A stretch of 64,000 nt of DNA from the NCBI GenBank assembly GCA_018816105.1, contig JAHIWE010000047.1, positions 19,581 to 83,580 of the forward strand, in the 5' to 3' direction. Position numbers and translations under genes: made by a program. This document shows, piece after piece, positions 23,664 to 32,389 of this stretch. The stretch's first letter is position 1. Every line of letters starts with the position of its first letter. This stretch comes from a bacterium. Lineage in GTDB: Bacteria > Campylobacterota > Campylobacteria > Campylobacterales > Arcobacteraceae. Under the pieces are notes generated by a model. That model searched no databases. It was not told the origin of the DNA and saw nothing but the letters and a program-made list of their open reading frames with translations.

Positions 23664-25769
23664 ATGAATAAAAAATACCAAATACTAAAAGATATTTTCG
23701 GACACGAGCATTTTAGAAGTTTCCAAGAAGAGGTTGTTGATTGCATTCTTAACAAACAAGATGTTTTGACGATTTTGCCAACGGGTGGTGGAAAATCACT
23801 TTGTTATCAACTTCCTACGCTTCTTATGAATGGAACTACTGTTGTAATCTCTCCGCTTATTGCACTTATGCAAGACCAAATAAAAGCTTTAAATGATTTG
23901 AATATTAGTGCTGAAATGATAAGTTCTGCTACTTCAAATGATGAAAATAGTTTCACTCTTCAAAAGCTTTTAAATGGGGAGTTAAAATTTATTTATGTGG
24001 CACCTGAAAGGTTCACTTCAAATGAGTTTGTAGCAGTTTTACAGCGAATAAATATAAACTATTTTGTAATAGATGAAGCGCATTGTGTTTCGGCTTGGGG
24101 TCATGAGTTTAGGGCTGAGTATAGAAATCTTGATAGATTAAAAAGATTTTTCCCAAATACTGCCATTTGTGCATTTACAGCAACTGCTACAAAAAAAGTT
24201 GAAGCTGATATTGCTTCTTCTTTGAACTTACAAAATCCAAGACATTTCAGAGCAAAAACTGTAAGAGATAATCTTGATATAAAAGTAGAACCACGAATTG
24301 CAAATGGGAAAACTCAAATATTAAATTTCCTAAAAACTCACAAAGGTTTATGTGGAATTATCTACACTTTTACAAGAAAAGAAGCAGAATCAACAGCTGA
24401 GTTTTTGAGTGAAAGCGGATATAGTGCAAAAGCCTATCATGCAGGACTTAGTAATGATAGAAAAAATGAAGTTTTTAATGATTTTGTATATGAAAAAATA
24501 GATATTGTGGTAGCAACCATCGCTTTTGGTATGGGAATTGATAAATCAAATATTCGTTTTGTAATACACACTTCATTGCCAAAAACTCTTGAAAACTATT
24601 ATCAAGAAATAGGGAGAGCTGGTCGTGATGGAGCCATGTCTTATGTTTATATGCTTTACTCAAAATCCGATGAGGTAAAAAGAAAAATACAAATAGAAGA
24701 AGCCATCGACAATGCTTACAAACAAACTGGACTTGATAAGTTAGAGTTTATGTATAGATATTGTGTGAGTAATAATTGTCGTCATAAGATGATTGCAGGT
24801 TATTTTGAAGATGAGATTGAAGCTTGTAAAACTCTATGTGATAACTGCACAAAAGGTGAAGTTGAGCAGGTTGATATGAGTGTGGATGCTCAAAAACTTC
24901 TAAGTGCTATTTACAGAAGTGAACAAAGATTTGGATTAAATCACATCATAGATATTTTAAGAGGTTCAAAAAATCAAAAGTTATTAGATTTTGGACATGA
25001 AAAACTTAGTGTTTATAATTTGGGTGCAAATAAAAGTAAAAATGAGTGGATAGCAATTGCAGATAAATTAATAGATATGCAAGCACTTACTTTAGGGGAA
25101 TTTCGAGCTTTGAAAATAAGTTCTTTAGGTTTAGAGATTTTAAAAGGAAAAGAGAAACTTTTTATAGATAGTGATAAACTAGGAATCGCTTCAAAAATCC
25201 AAGAAGAAGAGACTGAACTAAGTTTTGATGAACTAATTTATGAAAGATTCAGAACCTTACGAAGAGAGATAGCACAAGAGAGCGAAGTTCCAGCTTATGT
25301 GATATTTGGAGATAAAACTTTAAAAGAGTTATCAAATAAACTTCCTCTTTCAAAAGATGAGATGTTAAATATAAATGGTGCTGGTCTTGTAAAATATGAA
25401 AAATATGGTGAAGCTTTTTTAAATTTATGTAAAGAGATAAAAGAAGAGTTTAGCGAAAAACTTGAACAAAAAGAGCCATTAAAAAAACTAACAAAAACAT
25501 ATCTTGAAACTTTTGATTTGATTCAAGAGGGGAAAAGTGTAGAAGAGATTGCACAAATTAGAGATTTAGGATTAACTTCTGTTTTAGGGCATATTTCAGT
25601 TTTAGCTGAGCATGAAAAAATCTCAAAAGAGAAAAAAGAAGAGTTATTAAAACCTCTTGAAATTCCACAAAATATAAAAAACTGGATAGAAGAAGGTTTA
25701 AAACTTGATACTTTAAAAGAGTTAAGACAACAGTTGTATATGTATGAGTATTTGTCAAAAAAAGATTAG
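23664..25769 (+). CDS. recQ: RecQ-family ATP-dependent DNA helicase
   Basis: 701 residues. Helicase core (about 1-340) with LPTGGGKSLCYQLP (Walker A), DEAHCVSAWGHEFR (DEAH box and aromatic-rich loop) and FGMGIDKSNIRFVIH...QEIGRAGRDG (motifs V/VI). A RecQ zinc-binding region follows with CRHKMIAGYF...CKTLCDNC (about 385-415), then a winged-helix/RQC part and an HRDC domain (about 500-590). The C-terminal 100 residues add a helix-turn-helix-like region seen in long RecQ proteins. The track's start at 23607 adds 19 hydrophobic residues foreign to the family. ATG 23664 (MNKKYQILK) is preferred by homology, though no strong ribosome site is visible. Confidence 0.93.
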   Translation: MNKKYQILKDIFGHEHFRSFQEEVVDCILNKQDVLTILPTGGGKSLCYQLPTLLMNGTTVVISPLIALMQDQIKALNDLNISAEMISSATSNDENSFTLQKLLNGELKFIYVAPERFTSNEFVAVLQRININYFVIDEAHCVSAWGHEFRAEYRNLDRLKRFFPNTAICAFTATATKKVEADIASSLNLQNPRHFRAKTVRDNLDIKVEPRIANGKTQILNFLKTHKGLCGIIYTFTRKEAESTAEFLSESGYSAKAYHAGLSNDRKNEVFNDFVYEKIDIVVATIAFGMGIDKSNIRFVIHTSLPKTLENYYQEIGRAGRDGAMSYVYMLYSKSDEVKRKIQIEEAIDNAYKQTGLDKLEFMYRYCVSNNCRHKMIAGYFEDEIEACKTLCDNCTKGEVEQVDMSVDAQKLLSAIYRSEQRFGLNHIIDILRGSKNQKLLDFGHEKLSVYNLGANKSKNEWIAIADKLIDMQALTLGEFRALKISSLGLEILKGKEKLFIDSDKLGIASKIQEEETELSFDELIYERFRTLRREIAQESEVPAYVIFGDKTLKELSNKLPLSKDEMLNINGAGLVKYEKYGEAFLNLCKEIKEEFSEKLEQKEPLKKLTKTYLETFDLIQEGKSVEEIAQIRDLGLTSVLGHISVLAEHEKISKEKKEELLKPLEIPQNIKNWIEEGLKLDTLKELRQQLYMYEYLSKKD

Positions 25770-25788
25770 TTATATTGAGTGTTTAAAG

Positions 25789-25817
25789 ATACAGTAGAAG
25801 GTAAATTTCTACTGTAT
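25789..25817. terminator. Bidirectional terminator between recQ and the small secreted protein gene
   Basis: ATACAGTAGAA and TTCTACTGTAT form a perfect 11-bp stem with a 7-base loop between the convergent genes. No long T-run is present on either side, so efficiency is uncertain. Confidence 0.65.
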
Positions 25818-25824
25818 TATTAGA

Positions 25825-26052
25825 TTATTTTAGATTTTGTTTTGCAAAATTTCTAACTTGCTCATTACTGTCATTTTTAAGAACTTCTAAAACATTTGAA
25901 GATGTTTGTGGATCTTTTGCAATTGTAGTTCTTACATTTAAAGATGCTTTATTTACTAAGTATTCTTCTGTTAAGTTGCTAAATTTATCTCCTGCAAATG
26001 CAGTGTTTAGTAACACCATTGATAACGATAATATTGTGAAAATTTTTTTCAT
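25825..26052 (-). CDS. Small secreted protein with one HEAT/LRV-like repeat
   Basis: 75 residues: a signal peptide (about 1-20, LLNTAFA/GD) and a short mature part. SLNVRTTIAKDPQTSSNVLEVLKNDSNEQVRNFAKQNL resembles a single leucine-rich-variant or HEAT-type helical repeat (VRxxIAxxPxxxxxxLxxLxxDxxxxVRxxxA). Periplasmic. Function unknown. Its promoter has a -10 (TAGAAT) with a perfect FNR-type box at about -41.5, so it is probably induced under low oxygen or related conditions. Confidence 0.7.
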   Translation of the reverse strand: MKKIFTILSLSMVLLNTAFAGDKFSNLTEEYLVNKASLNVRTTIAKDPQTSSNVLEVLKNDSNEQVRNFAKQNLK

Positions 26053-26109
26053 TTTAATTCCTTTTTTTGATTTGTAATGGAATTCTAGTTAAATAGGACA
26101 AAAAGTATC

Positions 26110-26123
26110 TTGATTTAAATCAA
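26110..26123. promoter_or_regulatory. Perfect FNR/CRP-type box upstream of the small secreted protein gene
   Basis: TTGATTTAAATCAA matches the FNR consensus TTGAT-N4-ATCAA exactly and is fully palindromic. On the minus strand a TAGAAT -10 follows 23 bases downstream, putting the box centre near -41.5 (class II activation). For the plus-strand gene at 26274 a TATTTA lies at the mirror distance, so the site could act both ways. Confidence 0.7.
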
Positions 26124-26125
26124 TA

Positions 26126-26150
26126 AAATAGGATAATTTATATCCTATTT
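26126..26150. repeat. Hairpin beside the FNR-type box
   Basis: AAATAGGATA and TATCCTATTT form a perfect 10-bp stem with a 5-base loop, directly adjacent to the FNR-type box. It could be a leader structure of the plus-strand membrane gene pair or a second protein site. Confidence 0.5.
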
Positions 26151-26273
26151 AGAAAAAGAGTTGTGAAGTCCTATATATAGGCACTTGTAAAGAGTAAATT
26201 TTTTAATTGATATTAGTCATTGTTAAATAAATCAAAATTAATTATACTTAACATTATTTATTAAAGAGAGCAT

Positions 26274-26480
26274 ATGAAAAAAATTTATGGAACTTTGATT
26301 TTCTTTTTTTATTTTATTAAGTATCCAGTAGTTATATATTTACTACTTGCTTATTTTTATTTGGAAGTACAAACTAGTTTGATTATGAATATATTAGGAT
26401 TTGTTTCATTGCTACTTATTGTAAAAGATTTATTTTTTCCATATAAAAAATCTGATAATTGTTCAGGAGTTAAAAAATGA
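26274..26480 (+). CDS. Small membrane protein, unknown function
   Basis: 68 residues with two hydrophobic segments (about 5-28 and 34-53) and a short basic tail ending DNCSGVKK. I do not recognise a family. An AAAGAGAG ribosome site precedes the ATG. Its stop overlaps the next start (ATGA), so it is translationally coupled to the CopD-like gene and probably works with that protein in the inner membrane. Confidence 0.65.
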   Translation: MKKIYGTLIFFFYFIKYPVVIYLLLAYFYLEVQTSLIMNILGFVSLLLIVKDLFFPYKKSDNCSGVKK

Positions 26481-26896
26481 TATATGTAACTATAAAATTA
26501 ATTCATATTTTTTCTGTATTTATTTATGGTGGATTTTTATTTACTGATAATTTATTTTTGACAAAAATAAAAAAAGATTTGAGTAATGAAGAGCATAGTT
26601 TAGTTAGAGAATACTTTATGCAATATGTTAGAAAAGTCGTTCCCAAAGCTCTTCTCGTTGCTGTTGCTTCAGGTATATATTTATTTTATATGAATTTTGG
26701 AACAATAGGGGAAGAAGGATTAACTAATTTTCAAATATTATTAGCTATTAAAGCATTTTTAGGACTTTGGTTAGGATTAAGAGGAATTTTACAAGTATTT
26801 TTTAAAATACAGCCTTTTGTTTTTAAAAGTCATATATTCCCATTTATTTTAGTGATAATTATAATATTTATATCTCAAATAATGTTTGTAATTTAA
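26477..26896 (+). CDS. CopD-like four-helix membrane protein
   Basis: 139 residues with four hydrophobic segments (about 5-25, 55-75, 85-105, 115-139). The first helix KLIHIFSVFIYGGFLF carries a His at the position typical of CopD/HemJ-like and related heme- or copper-associated membrane proteins; Arg-rich loops lie between helices. Family assignment is tentative. It ends three bases before the convergent HPP gene. An FNR-type box is found about 160 bp before the pair's first gene. Confidence 0.5.
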   Translation: MIYVTIKLIHIFSVFIYGGFLFTDNLFLTKIKKDLSNEEHSLVREYFMQYVRKVVPKALLVAVASGIYLFYMNFGTIGEEGLTNFQILLAIKAFLGLWLGLRGILQVFFKIQPFVFKSHIFPFILVIIIIFISQIMFVI

Positions 26897-26898
26897 GT

Positions 26899-27462
26899 TT
26901 ATTCATCAGAAAACCATTTTTTATTATAGTCTTTTAATGACTCTGGATAGTGTCTATGTTTTGGAATATTATTTACAATTACAGCAATTGCTAATAATAT
27001 AAAAGCACCTGATGTCACAGGAACTAAAACATATAAGAAACCTAAATCATGGATTTGATTACTTCCAATTACAGCGATAAGTGCAGTAGCACCACCTGGT
27101 GGATGAAGAGTTAATGTTAACTGCATAAATAGTATTGAAGTTGCAACTGCAAAGGCAGAACAAAATAGTATATTCCCTGAAAAAAGTTTAAAAGATATAA
27201 CTCCTATAATAGCTGATAAGATATGTCCGCCAACTAAGTTCCTAGGTTGAGCCAAAGGAGAGTTTACAGCTCCATAAACCAAAACAGCACTAGCTCCAAA
27301 TGAACCAATAACAAGTGTTAAATCTTTATCATCTAAGAAGTCTTGATGAAAATATGATATGGCTAAGATACCTAAAAATGAGCCAATCCAAGACCATATG
27401 ATATTCGCTTTTTCTAGTGGTTCAGAATTTATTTTTTTGAATTGTTTAAAGAATGTTTTCAT
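26899..27462 (-). CDS. HPP-family membrane protein
   Basis: 187 residues with four to five hydrophobic segments. The family-naming motif is in LTLHPPGGATALIAVIG (about 115-131), together with GSFGASAVLVYG and PRNLVGGHILSAIIGV (about 52-90), the usual HPP blocks. Plant and cyanobacterial members have been tied to nitrite transport across membranes; the bacterial role is not settled. The upstream region has an FNR-like box at the same distance from the start codon (about 64 bp) as the FNR box before the gene at 25825-26052. Confidence 0.85.
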   Translation of the reverse strand: MKTFFKQFKKINSEPLEKANIIWSWIGSFLGILAISYFHQDFLDDKDLTLVIGSFGASAVLVYGAVNSPLAQPRNLVGGHILSAIIGVISFKLFSGNILFCSAFAVATSILFMQLTLTLHPPGGATALIAVIGSNQIHDLGFLYVLVPVTSGAFILLAIAVIVNNIPKHRHYPESLKDYNKKWFSDE

Positions 27463-27491
27463 ATTATAGCTTTAATTTTTAATTGAAAACT

Positions 27492-27532
27492 ATGCTATCT
27501 AAAAGTTAAAAAAAGAGGTATGATTTAGGTCA
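27492..27532 (-). promoter_or_regulatory. FNR-like box and -10 of the HPP gene
   Basis: On the minus strand TTGACCTAAATCAT (27519-27532) matches TTGAT-N4-ATCAA at 8 of 10 positions. TAGCAT (27492-27497) is at the correct distance for a -10, giving a box near -41.5. Confidence 0.5.
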
Positions 27533-27538
27533 ATTTAT

Positions 27539-27566
27539 ATACTATAAGAAGAGAATCTTATAGTAT
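27539..27566 (-). terminator. Hairpin at the glycosyltransferase 3' end
   Basis: ATACTATAAGA and TCTTATAGTAT form a perfect 11-bp stem with a 6-base loop. It overlaps the stop codon of the glycosyltransferase gene. No long T-run is present, so termination strength is uncertain. Confidence 0.6.
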
Positions 27567-28670
27567 ATTTAATTGGTGAGCTAAATCAGCAGCTATTCTT
27601 TCATAATTTCTAACAGCCAAAAGTCTTTTTTGACCATTAATTCCTACAAGTGCAACATCTTCTTTGGGTAGTTTGATTATTTGCTCTACTTTTTCTCTAA
27701 TTGATTCTTCTGTAAAATCACTAAACCAAGCACTATTATTATCTTCAAAAATTGAAGCATTATTTTCATTATTACTCATAATACAAGGAACGGCACTTGA
27801 ATAATAATCTAATATTTTTATAGGAGTTGAACTATTAAATAAAGCAATATCCGGAAGAACAGATAATCCAACATCTGCAAGTGCAATTAGCTTTAATAAA
27901 TCTTCTCTAGTTTTTGCATCACAAATTTCAATATTTTTTCTTAAATCTGGGAATTTTGATAACATATCATCTAAATATTCAGGGTCTTTTGTAGAAATCA
28001 TTAGCTTATAATTATCACTTGGAATATTACTAAATGCTTCTAAAACTGTTTCAAATTCTCTTAATTTATCAAGTGTTCCTGCATAAAAGAATCTTTTTTC
28101 ACTTCCTTCATGTTGGATATTTTGATGTAAAACATCAGGATCAATTGCAGATGGAATTACAAATGTTCTTGTTTTTACATCTTTGAAATAATCTTTTTTC
28201 ATTTGAAATGATGTTGGAAGAAAAATATCACATTCATTAATCAGTGAGATTTCACTAAATGTTTGAATTTTATTATTTATAATATCAAAAAAACTTTTTT
28301 TATGATTTGCTTCATCTGTTTGTAGTTTTGCGATTCTTTTAGGGAATGATAATCTAAATCCAACTTTATAGTTGTATTTGATTTTCTTTTTTAGAACATC
28401 TTTTAGTAAAGTAATATTATTTCTTACTACAACAAAAGCATAATCTTTTATGCTTATGCCTTTTTTATCAAGCTCTTCTAATAAATTTGTACTAAATTTC
28501 TCAGGTACGATGATTCTTGCATCATCTTTTATTTCAATTTCTGTTTTGAATTTTGAGAAAAAAATTGTATTTATCTCAAAATGTCTGTTTAAATACTTTT
28601 GAAATAAAGGGCCTATAAAACTATGATCAGTATATTCATCTTGGTCTGTTACATATAAAAACTTACTCAT
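27558..28670 (-). CDS. Glycosyltransferase, GT-B fold (family 4-like)
   Basis: 370 residues. The C-terminal half (about 190-350) has the nucleotide-sugar-binding Rossmann domain of GT4-type enzymes: FFYAGTLDKLREFETVLEAF, then LIALADVGLSVLPD, then STPIKILDYYSSAVPCIMS, where the E/D-x7-E region is represented in modified form (PIKILDYYSS). The N-terminal half is divergent (KLLYVTDQDEY-like start). Likely cytosolic or membrane-associated, acting in surface polysaccharide or glycan synthesis; donor and acceptor are unknown. It stands alone, not in a polysaccharide cluster. Confidence 0.75.
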   Translation of the reverse strand: MSKFLYVTDQDEYTDHSFIGPLFQKYLNRHFEINTIFFSKFKTEIEIKDDARIIVPEKFSTNLLEELDKKGISIKDYAFVVVRNNITLLKDVLKKKIKYNYKVGFRLSFPKRIAKLQTDEANHKKSFFDIINNKIQTFSEISLINECDIFLPTSFQMKKDYFKDVKTRTFVIPSAIDPDVLHQNIQHEGSEKRFFYAGTLDKLREFETVLEAFSNIPSDNYKLMISTKDPEYLDDMLSKFPDLRKNIEICDAKTREDLLKLIALADVGLSVLPDIALFNSSTPIKILDYYSSAVPCIMSNNENNASIFEDNNSAWFSDFTEESIREKVEQIIKLPKEDVALVGINGQKRLLAVRNYERIAADLAHQLNIL

Positions 28671-28748
28671 TTCTTTACTCCTAAATTTTGCTAGAAAATT
28701 TTAGCACTTAAAAGTCGCAACAAAAGAGCATTTTAAAAAAAATAAGAA

Positions 28749-29240
28749 TTAATATAATTTCCCCATTAAATCAACATGGGTTAAATACACTCTTAAATCA
28801 AATTCTACTTGATGATAAGAGGGCATTACAAAAGTACATAAATTATAAAAGGCCTTGTTGTGTTCTCTTTCTTTAAAGTGTGCAAGTTCGTGAACAACAA
28901 TCATTTCAAGGAACTCTTCTGGCATATTTTTAAAAATTGAAGCAACTCTTATCTCATTTTTTGATTTTAGTTTTCCACCTTGTACACGTGAGACAATAGA
29001 GTGCATTCCAAGAGCATTATTTATAACATTTATTTTTCCATCATACATAACTTTTGATACTTGATATTTTTTAAAGTAATCACTTTTAAAATCCATTACA
29101 TAAGAGTATAAAGCCTTATCATTTGTATATGTATGAGCCTTTGGATATTTTGTTTTTATATATGATGATAATTTATTTTTATCAATCAAAACTTGAATTT
29201 TATCTTGTAAATCTTTTGGGTAATGGTTTAAATATTTCAT
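28749..29240 (-). CDS. YgjP-like metal-dependent hydrolase (DUF45/WLM-type)
   Basis: 163 residues with the metallopeptidase-like zinc motif VVHELAHFKEREHNKAFYNL (about 120-139), as in YgjP/DUF45 proteins, where HELxH plus a downstream His bind zinc. It is shorter than E. coli YgjP-type proteins and lacks much of the N-terminal beta domain, so it may be a compact variant. Substrate unknown; both protease-like and nucleotide-phosphatase activity have been discussed for the family. It is divergent from phnA across about 60 bp. Confidence 0.7.
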   Translation of the reverse strand: MKYLNHYPKDLQDKIQVLIDKNKLSSYIKTKYPKAHTYTNDKALYSYVMDFKSDYFKKYQVSKVMYDGKINVINNALGMHSIVSRVQGGKLKSKNEIRVASIFKNMPEEFLEMIVVHELAHFKEREHNKAFYNLCTFVMPSYHQVEFDLRVYLTHVDLMGKLY

Positions 29241-29298
29241 AAAGAATTATAACCTATTGTGATACAATGCACACTTATTTTTTTCTAAAGAGGTGATT

Positions 29299-29853
29299 AT
29301 GAGTATAGAACAAGAGTTAATGAATAGAAGTGAGTCTTCATGTGAGCTTTGTAAATCAACAAGTGATTTAAGTGTATATGAAGTTTCACCAAGTGATGGA
29401 AGTGCTGAACAATCAATATTATTATGTTCAACTTGTAAAGAACAATTCGAAGATGAATCAAAAATAGATGCAAACCATTGGTTTTGTCTAAATGATTCTA
29501 TGTGGAGTACCGTTCCAGCAGTTCAAGTCGCTTCATATAGAATGCTTAAAAAAATTGGAAATCAAGATGCACTTGATATGATGTATATGGAAGATGATGT
29601 AAAAGCTTGGGCTGATGCTGGGATCTCTACAATTGATAGCTCAATTGTTCATAAAGATTCAAATGGTGTTACTTTAAACGCAGGTGATACAGTAACTATC
29701 ATCAAAGATTTAGAAGTAAAAGGCGCTGGATTTACTGCAAAAAGAGGAACAGCTGTAAGAAATATTTCACTTACAGATAATCCTGAACAAATAGAAGGAC
29801 GAGTAAACGGTGTTAAAATCGTTCTTTTAACTTGTTTTCTTAAAAAGTCTTAA
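29299..29853 (+). CDS. PhnA/YjdM-family zinc-ribbon protein
   Basis: 184 residues. An N-terminal zinc ribbon (CELCKSTSDLSVYEVSPSDG...LLCSTC, about 14-45) is followed by the PhnA C-terminal SH3-like domain (about 120-184, SNGVTLNAGDTVTIIKDLEVKGAGFTAKRGT). The name PhnA is historical; members do not generally catalyse phosphonate cleavage and the role is unclear. The track begins at a GTG at 29293. The ATG at 29299 has AAAGAGG at good spacing and is preferred. A GNAT gene follows 6 bp after the stop, so they are likely co-transcribed. Confidence 0.88.
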   Translation: MSIEQELMNRSESSCELCKSTSDLSVYEVSPSDGSAEQSILLCSTCKEQFEDESKIDANHWFCLNDSMWSTVPAVQVASYRMLKKIGNQDALDMMYMEDDVKAWADAGISTIDSSIVHKDSNGVTLNAGDTVTIIKDLEVKGAGFTAKRGTAVRNISLTDNPEQIEGRVNGVKIVLLTCFLKKS

Positions 29854-29859
29854 TTTAAT

Positions 29860-30369
29860 ATGCAACAAATATTAAATACACCTAGATTAATTTTAAGAAC
29901 TATTGAAAACAATGATTTTGAAGAAATTCATAGAAAAATATTTTCAAATTTTAATGTAGTAAAAAACACTTTTGGTTCAGAATTATTTACATTGGATGAA
30001 ACAAAAGATTTTTTAGTTAAAAATGCAAATTTTAATGGTTCTCTTGGATTATCTGTTATTATTGAAAAACAAAGTAATACTATACTTGGACTAGCAGGTG
30101 TTTTAAAGTGTAATTATATGGATGATAACGATTATGAAATAGGCTTTATTTTACAAGAGGAATCTTGGGGGAAAGGTTATGCATCAGAAATTGCTATGGC
30201 ACAAATAAATCAAGTTAAAGACGAATTAAAAAGAAATAGAGTTTTAGCTGCTAGTTCACCTATAAATAAAGCTTCGATTAAAACATTGGAATCTTTAGGA
30301 TTTACATATGAAAAAAACCTCGAAACTTCAAGAGGTGAGAGACTTATTTATGTGATGGAATTAAAATAA
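29860..30369 (+). CDS. GNAT-family N-acetyltransferase (RimJ/RimL type)
   Basis: 169 residues starting with the RimJ/RimL-type sequence LNTPRLILRTIENNDFEEI. The acetyl-CoA-binding region is EESWGKGYASEIAMAQI (motif A, Q/R-x-x-G-x-G/A as W-G-K-G-Y-A, about 104-120), and NKASIKTLESLGF (about 139-151) is typical of the family end. It probably acetylates a protein N-terminus or a small amine. Encoded directly after phnA and convergent with the dynamin-like pair. Confidence 0.88.
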   Translation: MQQILNTPRLILRTIENNDFEEIHRKIFSNFNVVKNTFGSELFTLDETKDFLVKNANFNGSLGLSVIIEKQSNTILGLAGVLKCNYMDDNDYEIGFILQEESWGKGYASEIAMAQINQVKDELKRNRVLAASSPINKASIKTLESLGFTYEKNLETSRGERLIYVMELK

Positions 30370-30376
30370 AAGAGGA

Positions 30377-32389
30377 TTAGATCTCCTCTTTTATCTTCTC
30401 TAAATCTTTTATTTTCTCTAAATATTGCTCTTTTTTCAATGTTACAAAATTCATTCTATCTTCGTTTATTTCTAAGTATTGTTCTTTTGAGTATTTTACG
30501 ATTTTAAATAAATAATTTCTTTTTGATGTTAAGAAATCTTCGATTTTTTCAAACCCAAAATTTGCTTTTAATTTTGCAACAATTTCATCTTCTCTTGGAT
30601 GAGAAATAGAGAATCTTGATGGTTCTTTTTTATATAGCTCTTCTGATTCTAAAATTTGTTGTTCAAAGTGCGCAATAGTTGCTTGTGTAGTTTGGATATA
30701 GCTATATGATAAAGCTCCATTAAAATATGCGAATTTTTTTCTAAGAGCTGATATGTTTTCTAAAATAGCTGTGTTATAACTATTTAAAACATTTTCATAA
30801 ACTTTTGCTGCAAAGTGTCTTGTACTTGAGAACTCTAAATCAGATGCAATTTCTCTATGTTTTCTAATAAGTTCATATGGTTCTTGCCATTTATTTACTT
30901 CATTTTTTATATGTTTATATACATCTCTAAATGATTCATCTGTGTTAAGTTCTATATTTTTAAGAAGCTTGATTGATCTTTTAAACATTTTATCAATAGT
31001 TTGATCATCGTAAAATAAACCTTTGTATACTGCGTCTGAGTCTATCCAGAATGTTTCATATTCAAATTTCTCAATTTTACCACCTAAAAATCCTTTTGAT
31101 TCTTCAAATCTAAAAGCAGATCTCTTTTTAATATTTTTAAATGTCTCGTGGGCAATTTTTTCCATGATTGTTTCTAAAGAATTATAGATATTAAATAGCT
31201 CTTTTGAGTATCTTTTATGAATATTTTCAAACAATTCTAATACATTTTTTTCACTAGCTTTTAAAATCTCAATTAATCCATCATAGATTTTTGTAATTGT
31301 TTCATACTCTTTGATTAAAATATCACAAATACCTTTTAAATCTTTTTTAATAGCAAATTCTTTTGATTCGGCTGCTTGTGGTCGAATAGTATTATTTATA
31401 AATTCTAAAACCTCTTGAATATTTGATTCTTTTAATAATTTATCATTATTTGATGTATCTATGTTATTAATTTCATCTAAATCTCTATAGTAGTCATCAA
31501 GATTTTTTGCAATTGATGCGATATTACCACTTAGTGAATTTCTAATACTTTCCATAAGTTTGTCTTGTTTGTCTTGAATTAAAACATCAACTTGATGTGC
31601 TCTTGATTCAAGTGCCATTTTTGCAGAAATAGGAGTTACTTGAGCAAAATACTTTCCAAATTTTTCACTTACATATTTTGTAGTTGTTTCAACTTGGTCT
31701 GGTGTTAATTTATCTTTTTGATTTAATACACATAAAGATTTATTTTTAAAGTGTTGCATATACTCTTCTAAAACTTCAGCCTCAGAAAGTTTTCCTGCAT
31801 TATCAATAAGTGTTAACCAAATAATTCCACCCACATCTCTTAGAACTTTTCTTGTAGTATCCGTATCGCTTTGAGATTGAGAGTTTAATCCTGGAGTATC
31901 CACAAATGAGATATCTTTTAAAATATCCATTGGAGCATAAAGTGTAAGATATTTTATATCTTTCATTTCATGTTCTCTTTGATCTGTAAAATCTGCAATT
32001 GATTCAATTGGCGCGTACTCTTGTGCACCTGAGTAATAAGTGATTTTTAGTTTATACTCTTCACCATAGTTAATAAAATTAACTTTAGAAGTAACTGGAG
32101 TAATTCCTGTTGGTAAGATATTTCTAGCAAGTAATGCATTTAGAAAGGTTGATTTTCCAGATGAAAATTGCCCTGTAATTGCAACTTCCATAGGATATCT
32201 TGCACGCCTGATTTGTTTATTTAAAATACCGACAAGTTGATTTGATGGACAGAATTTTTCATCAAGTAATTTAGCTTGAATTTTTTTGATATCTCCTACT
32301 AAACCTTCTTCATAAACAACTTCTTGAATATTATAAGTATCTTTATACTCAGTAACAAAACTTTTTAGGATATTGAAATTTGCACTCAT
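30377..32389 (-). CDS. Bacterial dynamin-like GTPase, second of the pair (DLP2-like)
   Basis: 670 residues. An N-terminal GTPase domain has P-loop GQFSSGKSTFLNALL (about 72-86), switch II DTPGLNSQSQSD (about 164-175) and NQKDKL (about 225-230), then a long helical stalk (about 300-670). It overlaps the upstream GTPase gene by one base (TAATGA), so the two are coupled. Position and architecture match the C. jejuni Cj0411/Cj0412 pair, whose products form a hetero-oligomer that tethers membranes. Expected to act at the inner membrane face in membrane remodelling or maintenance. Confidence 0.88.
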   Translation of the reverse strand: MSANFNILKSFVTEYKDTYNIQEVVYEEGLVGDIKKIQAKLLDEKFCPSNQLVGILNKQIRRARYPMEVAITGQFSSGKSTFLNALLARNILPTGITPVTSKVNFINYGEEYKLKITYYSGAQEYAPIESIADFTDQREHEMKDIKYLTLYAPMDILKDISFVDTPGLNSQSQSDTDTTRKVLRDVGGIIWLTLIDNAGKLSEAEVLEEYMQHFKNKSLCVLNQKDKLTPDQVETTTKYVSEKFGKYFAQVTPISAKMALESRAHQVDVLIQDKQDKLMESIRNSLSGNIASIAKNLDDYYRDLDEINNIDTSNNDKLLKESNIQEVLEFINNTIRPQAAESKEFAIKKDLKGICDILIKEYETITKIYDGLIEILKASEKNVLELFENIHKRYSKELFNIYNSLETIMEKIAHETFKNIKKRSAFRFEESKGFLGGKIEKFEYETFWIDSDAVYKGLFYDDQTIDKMFKRSIKLLKNIELNTDESFRDVYKHIKNEVNKWQEPYELIRKHREIASDLEFSSTRHFAAKVYENVLNSYNTAILENISALRKKFAYFNGALSYSYIQTTQATIAHFEQQILESEELYKKEPSRFSISHPREDEIVAKLKANFGFEKIEDFLTSKRNYLFKIVKYSKEQYLEINEDRMNFVTLKKEQYLEKIKDLEKIKEEI

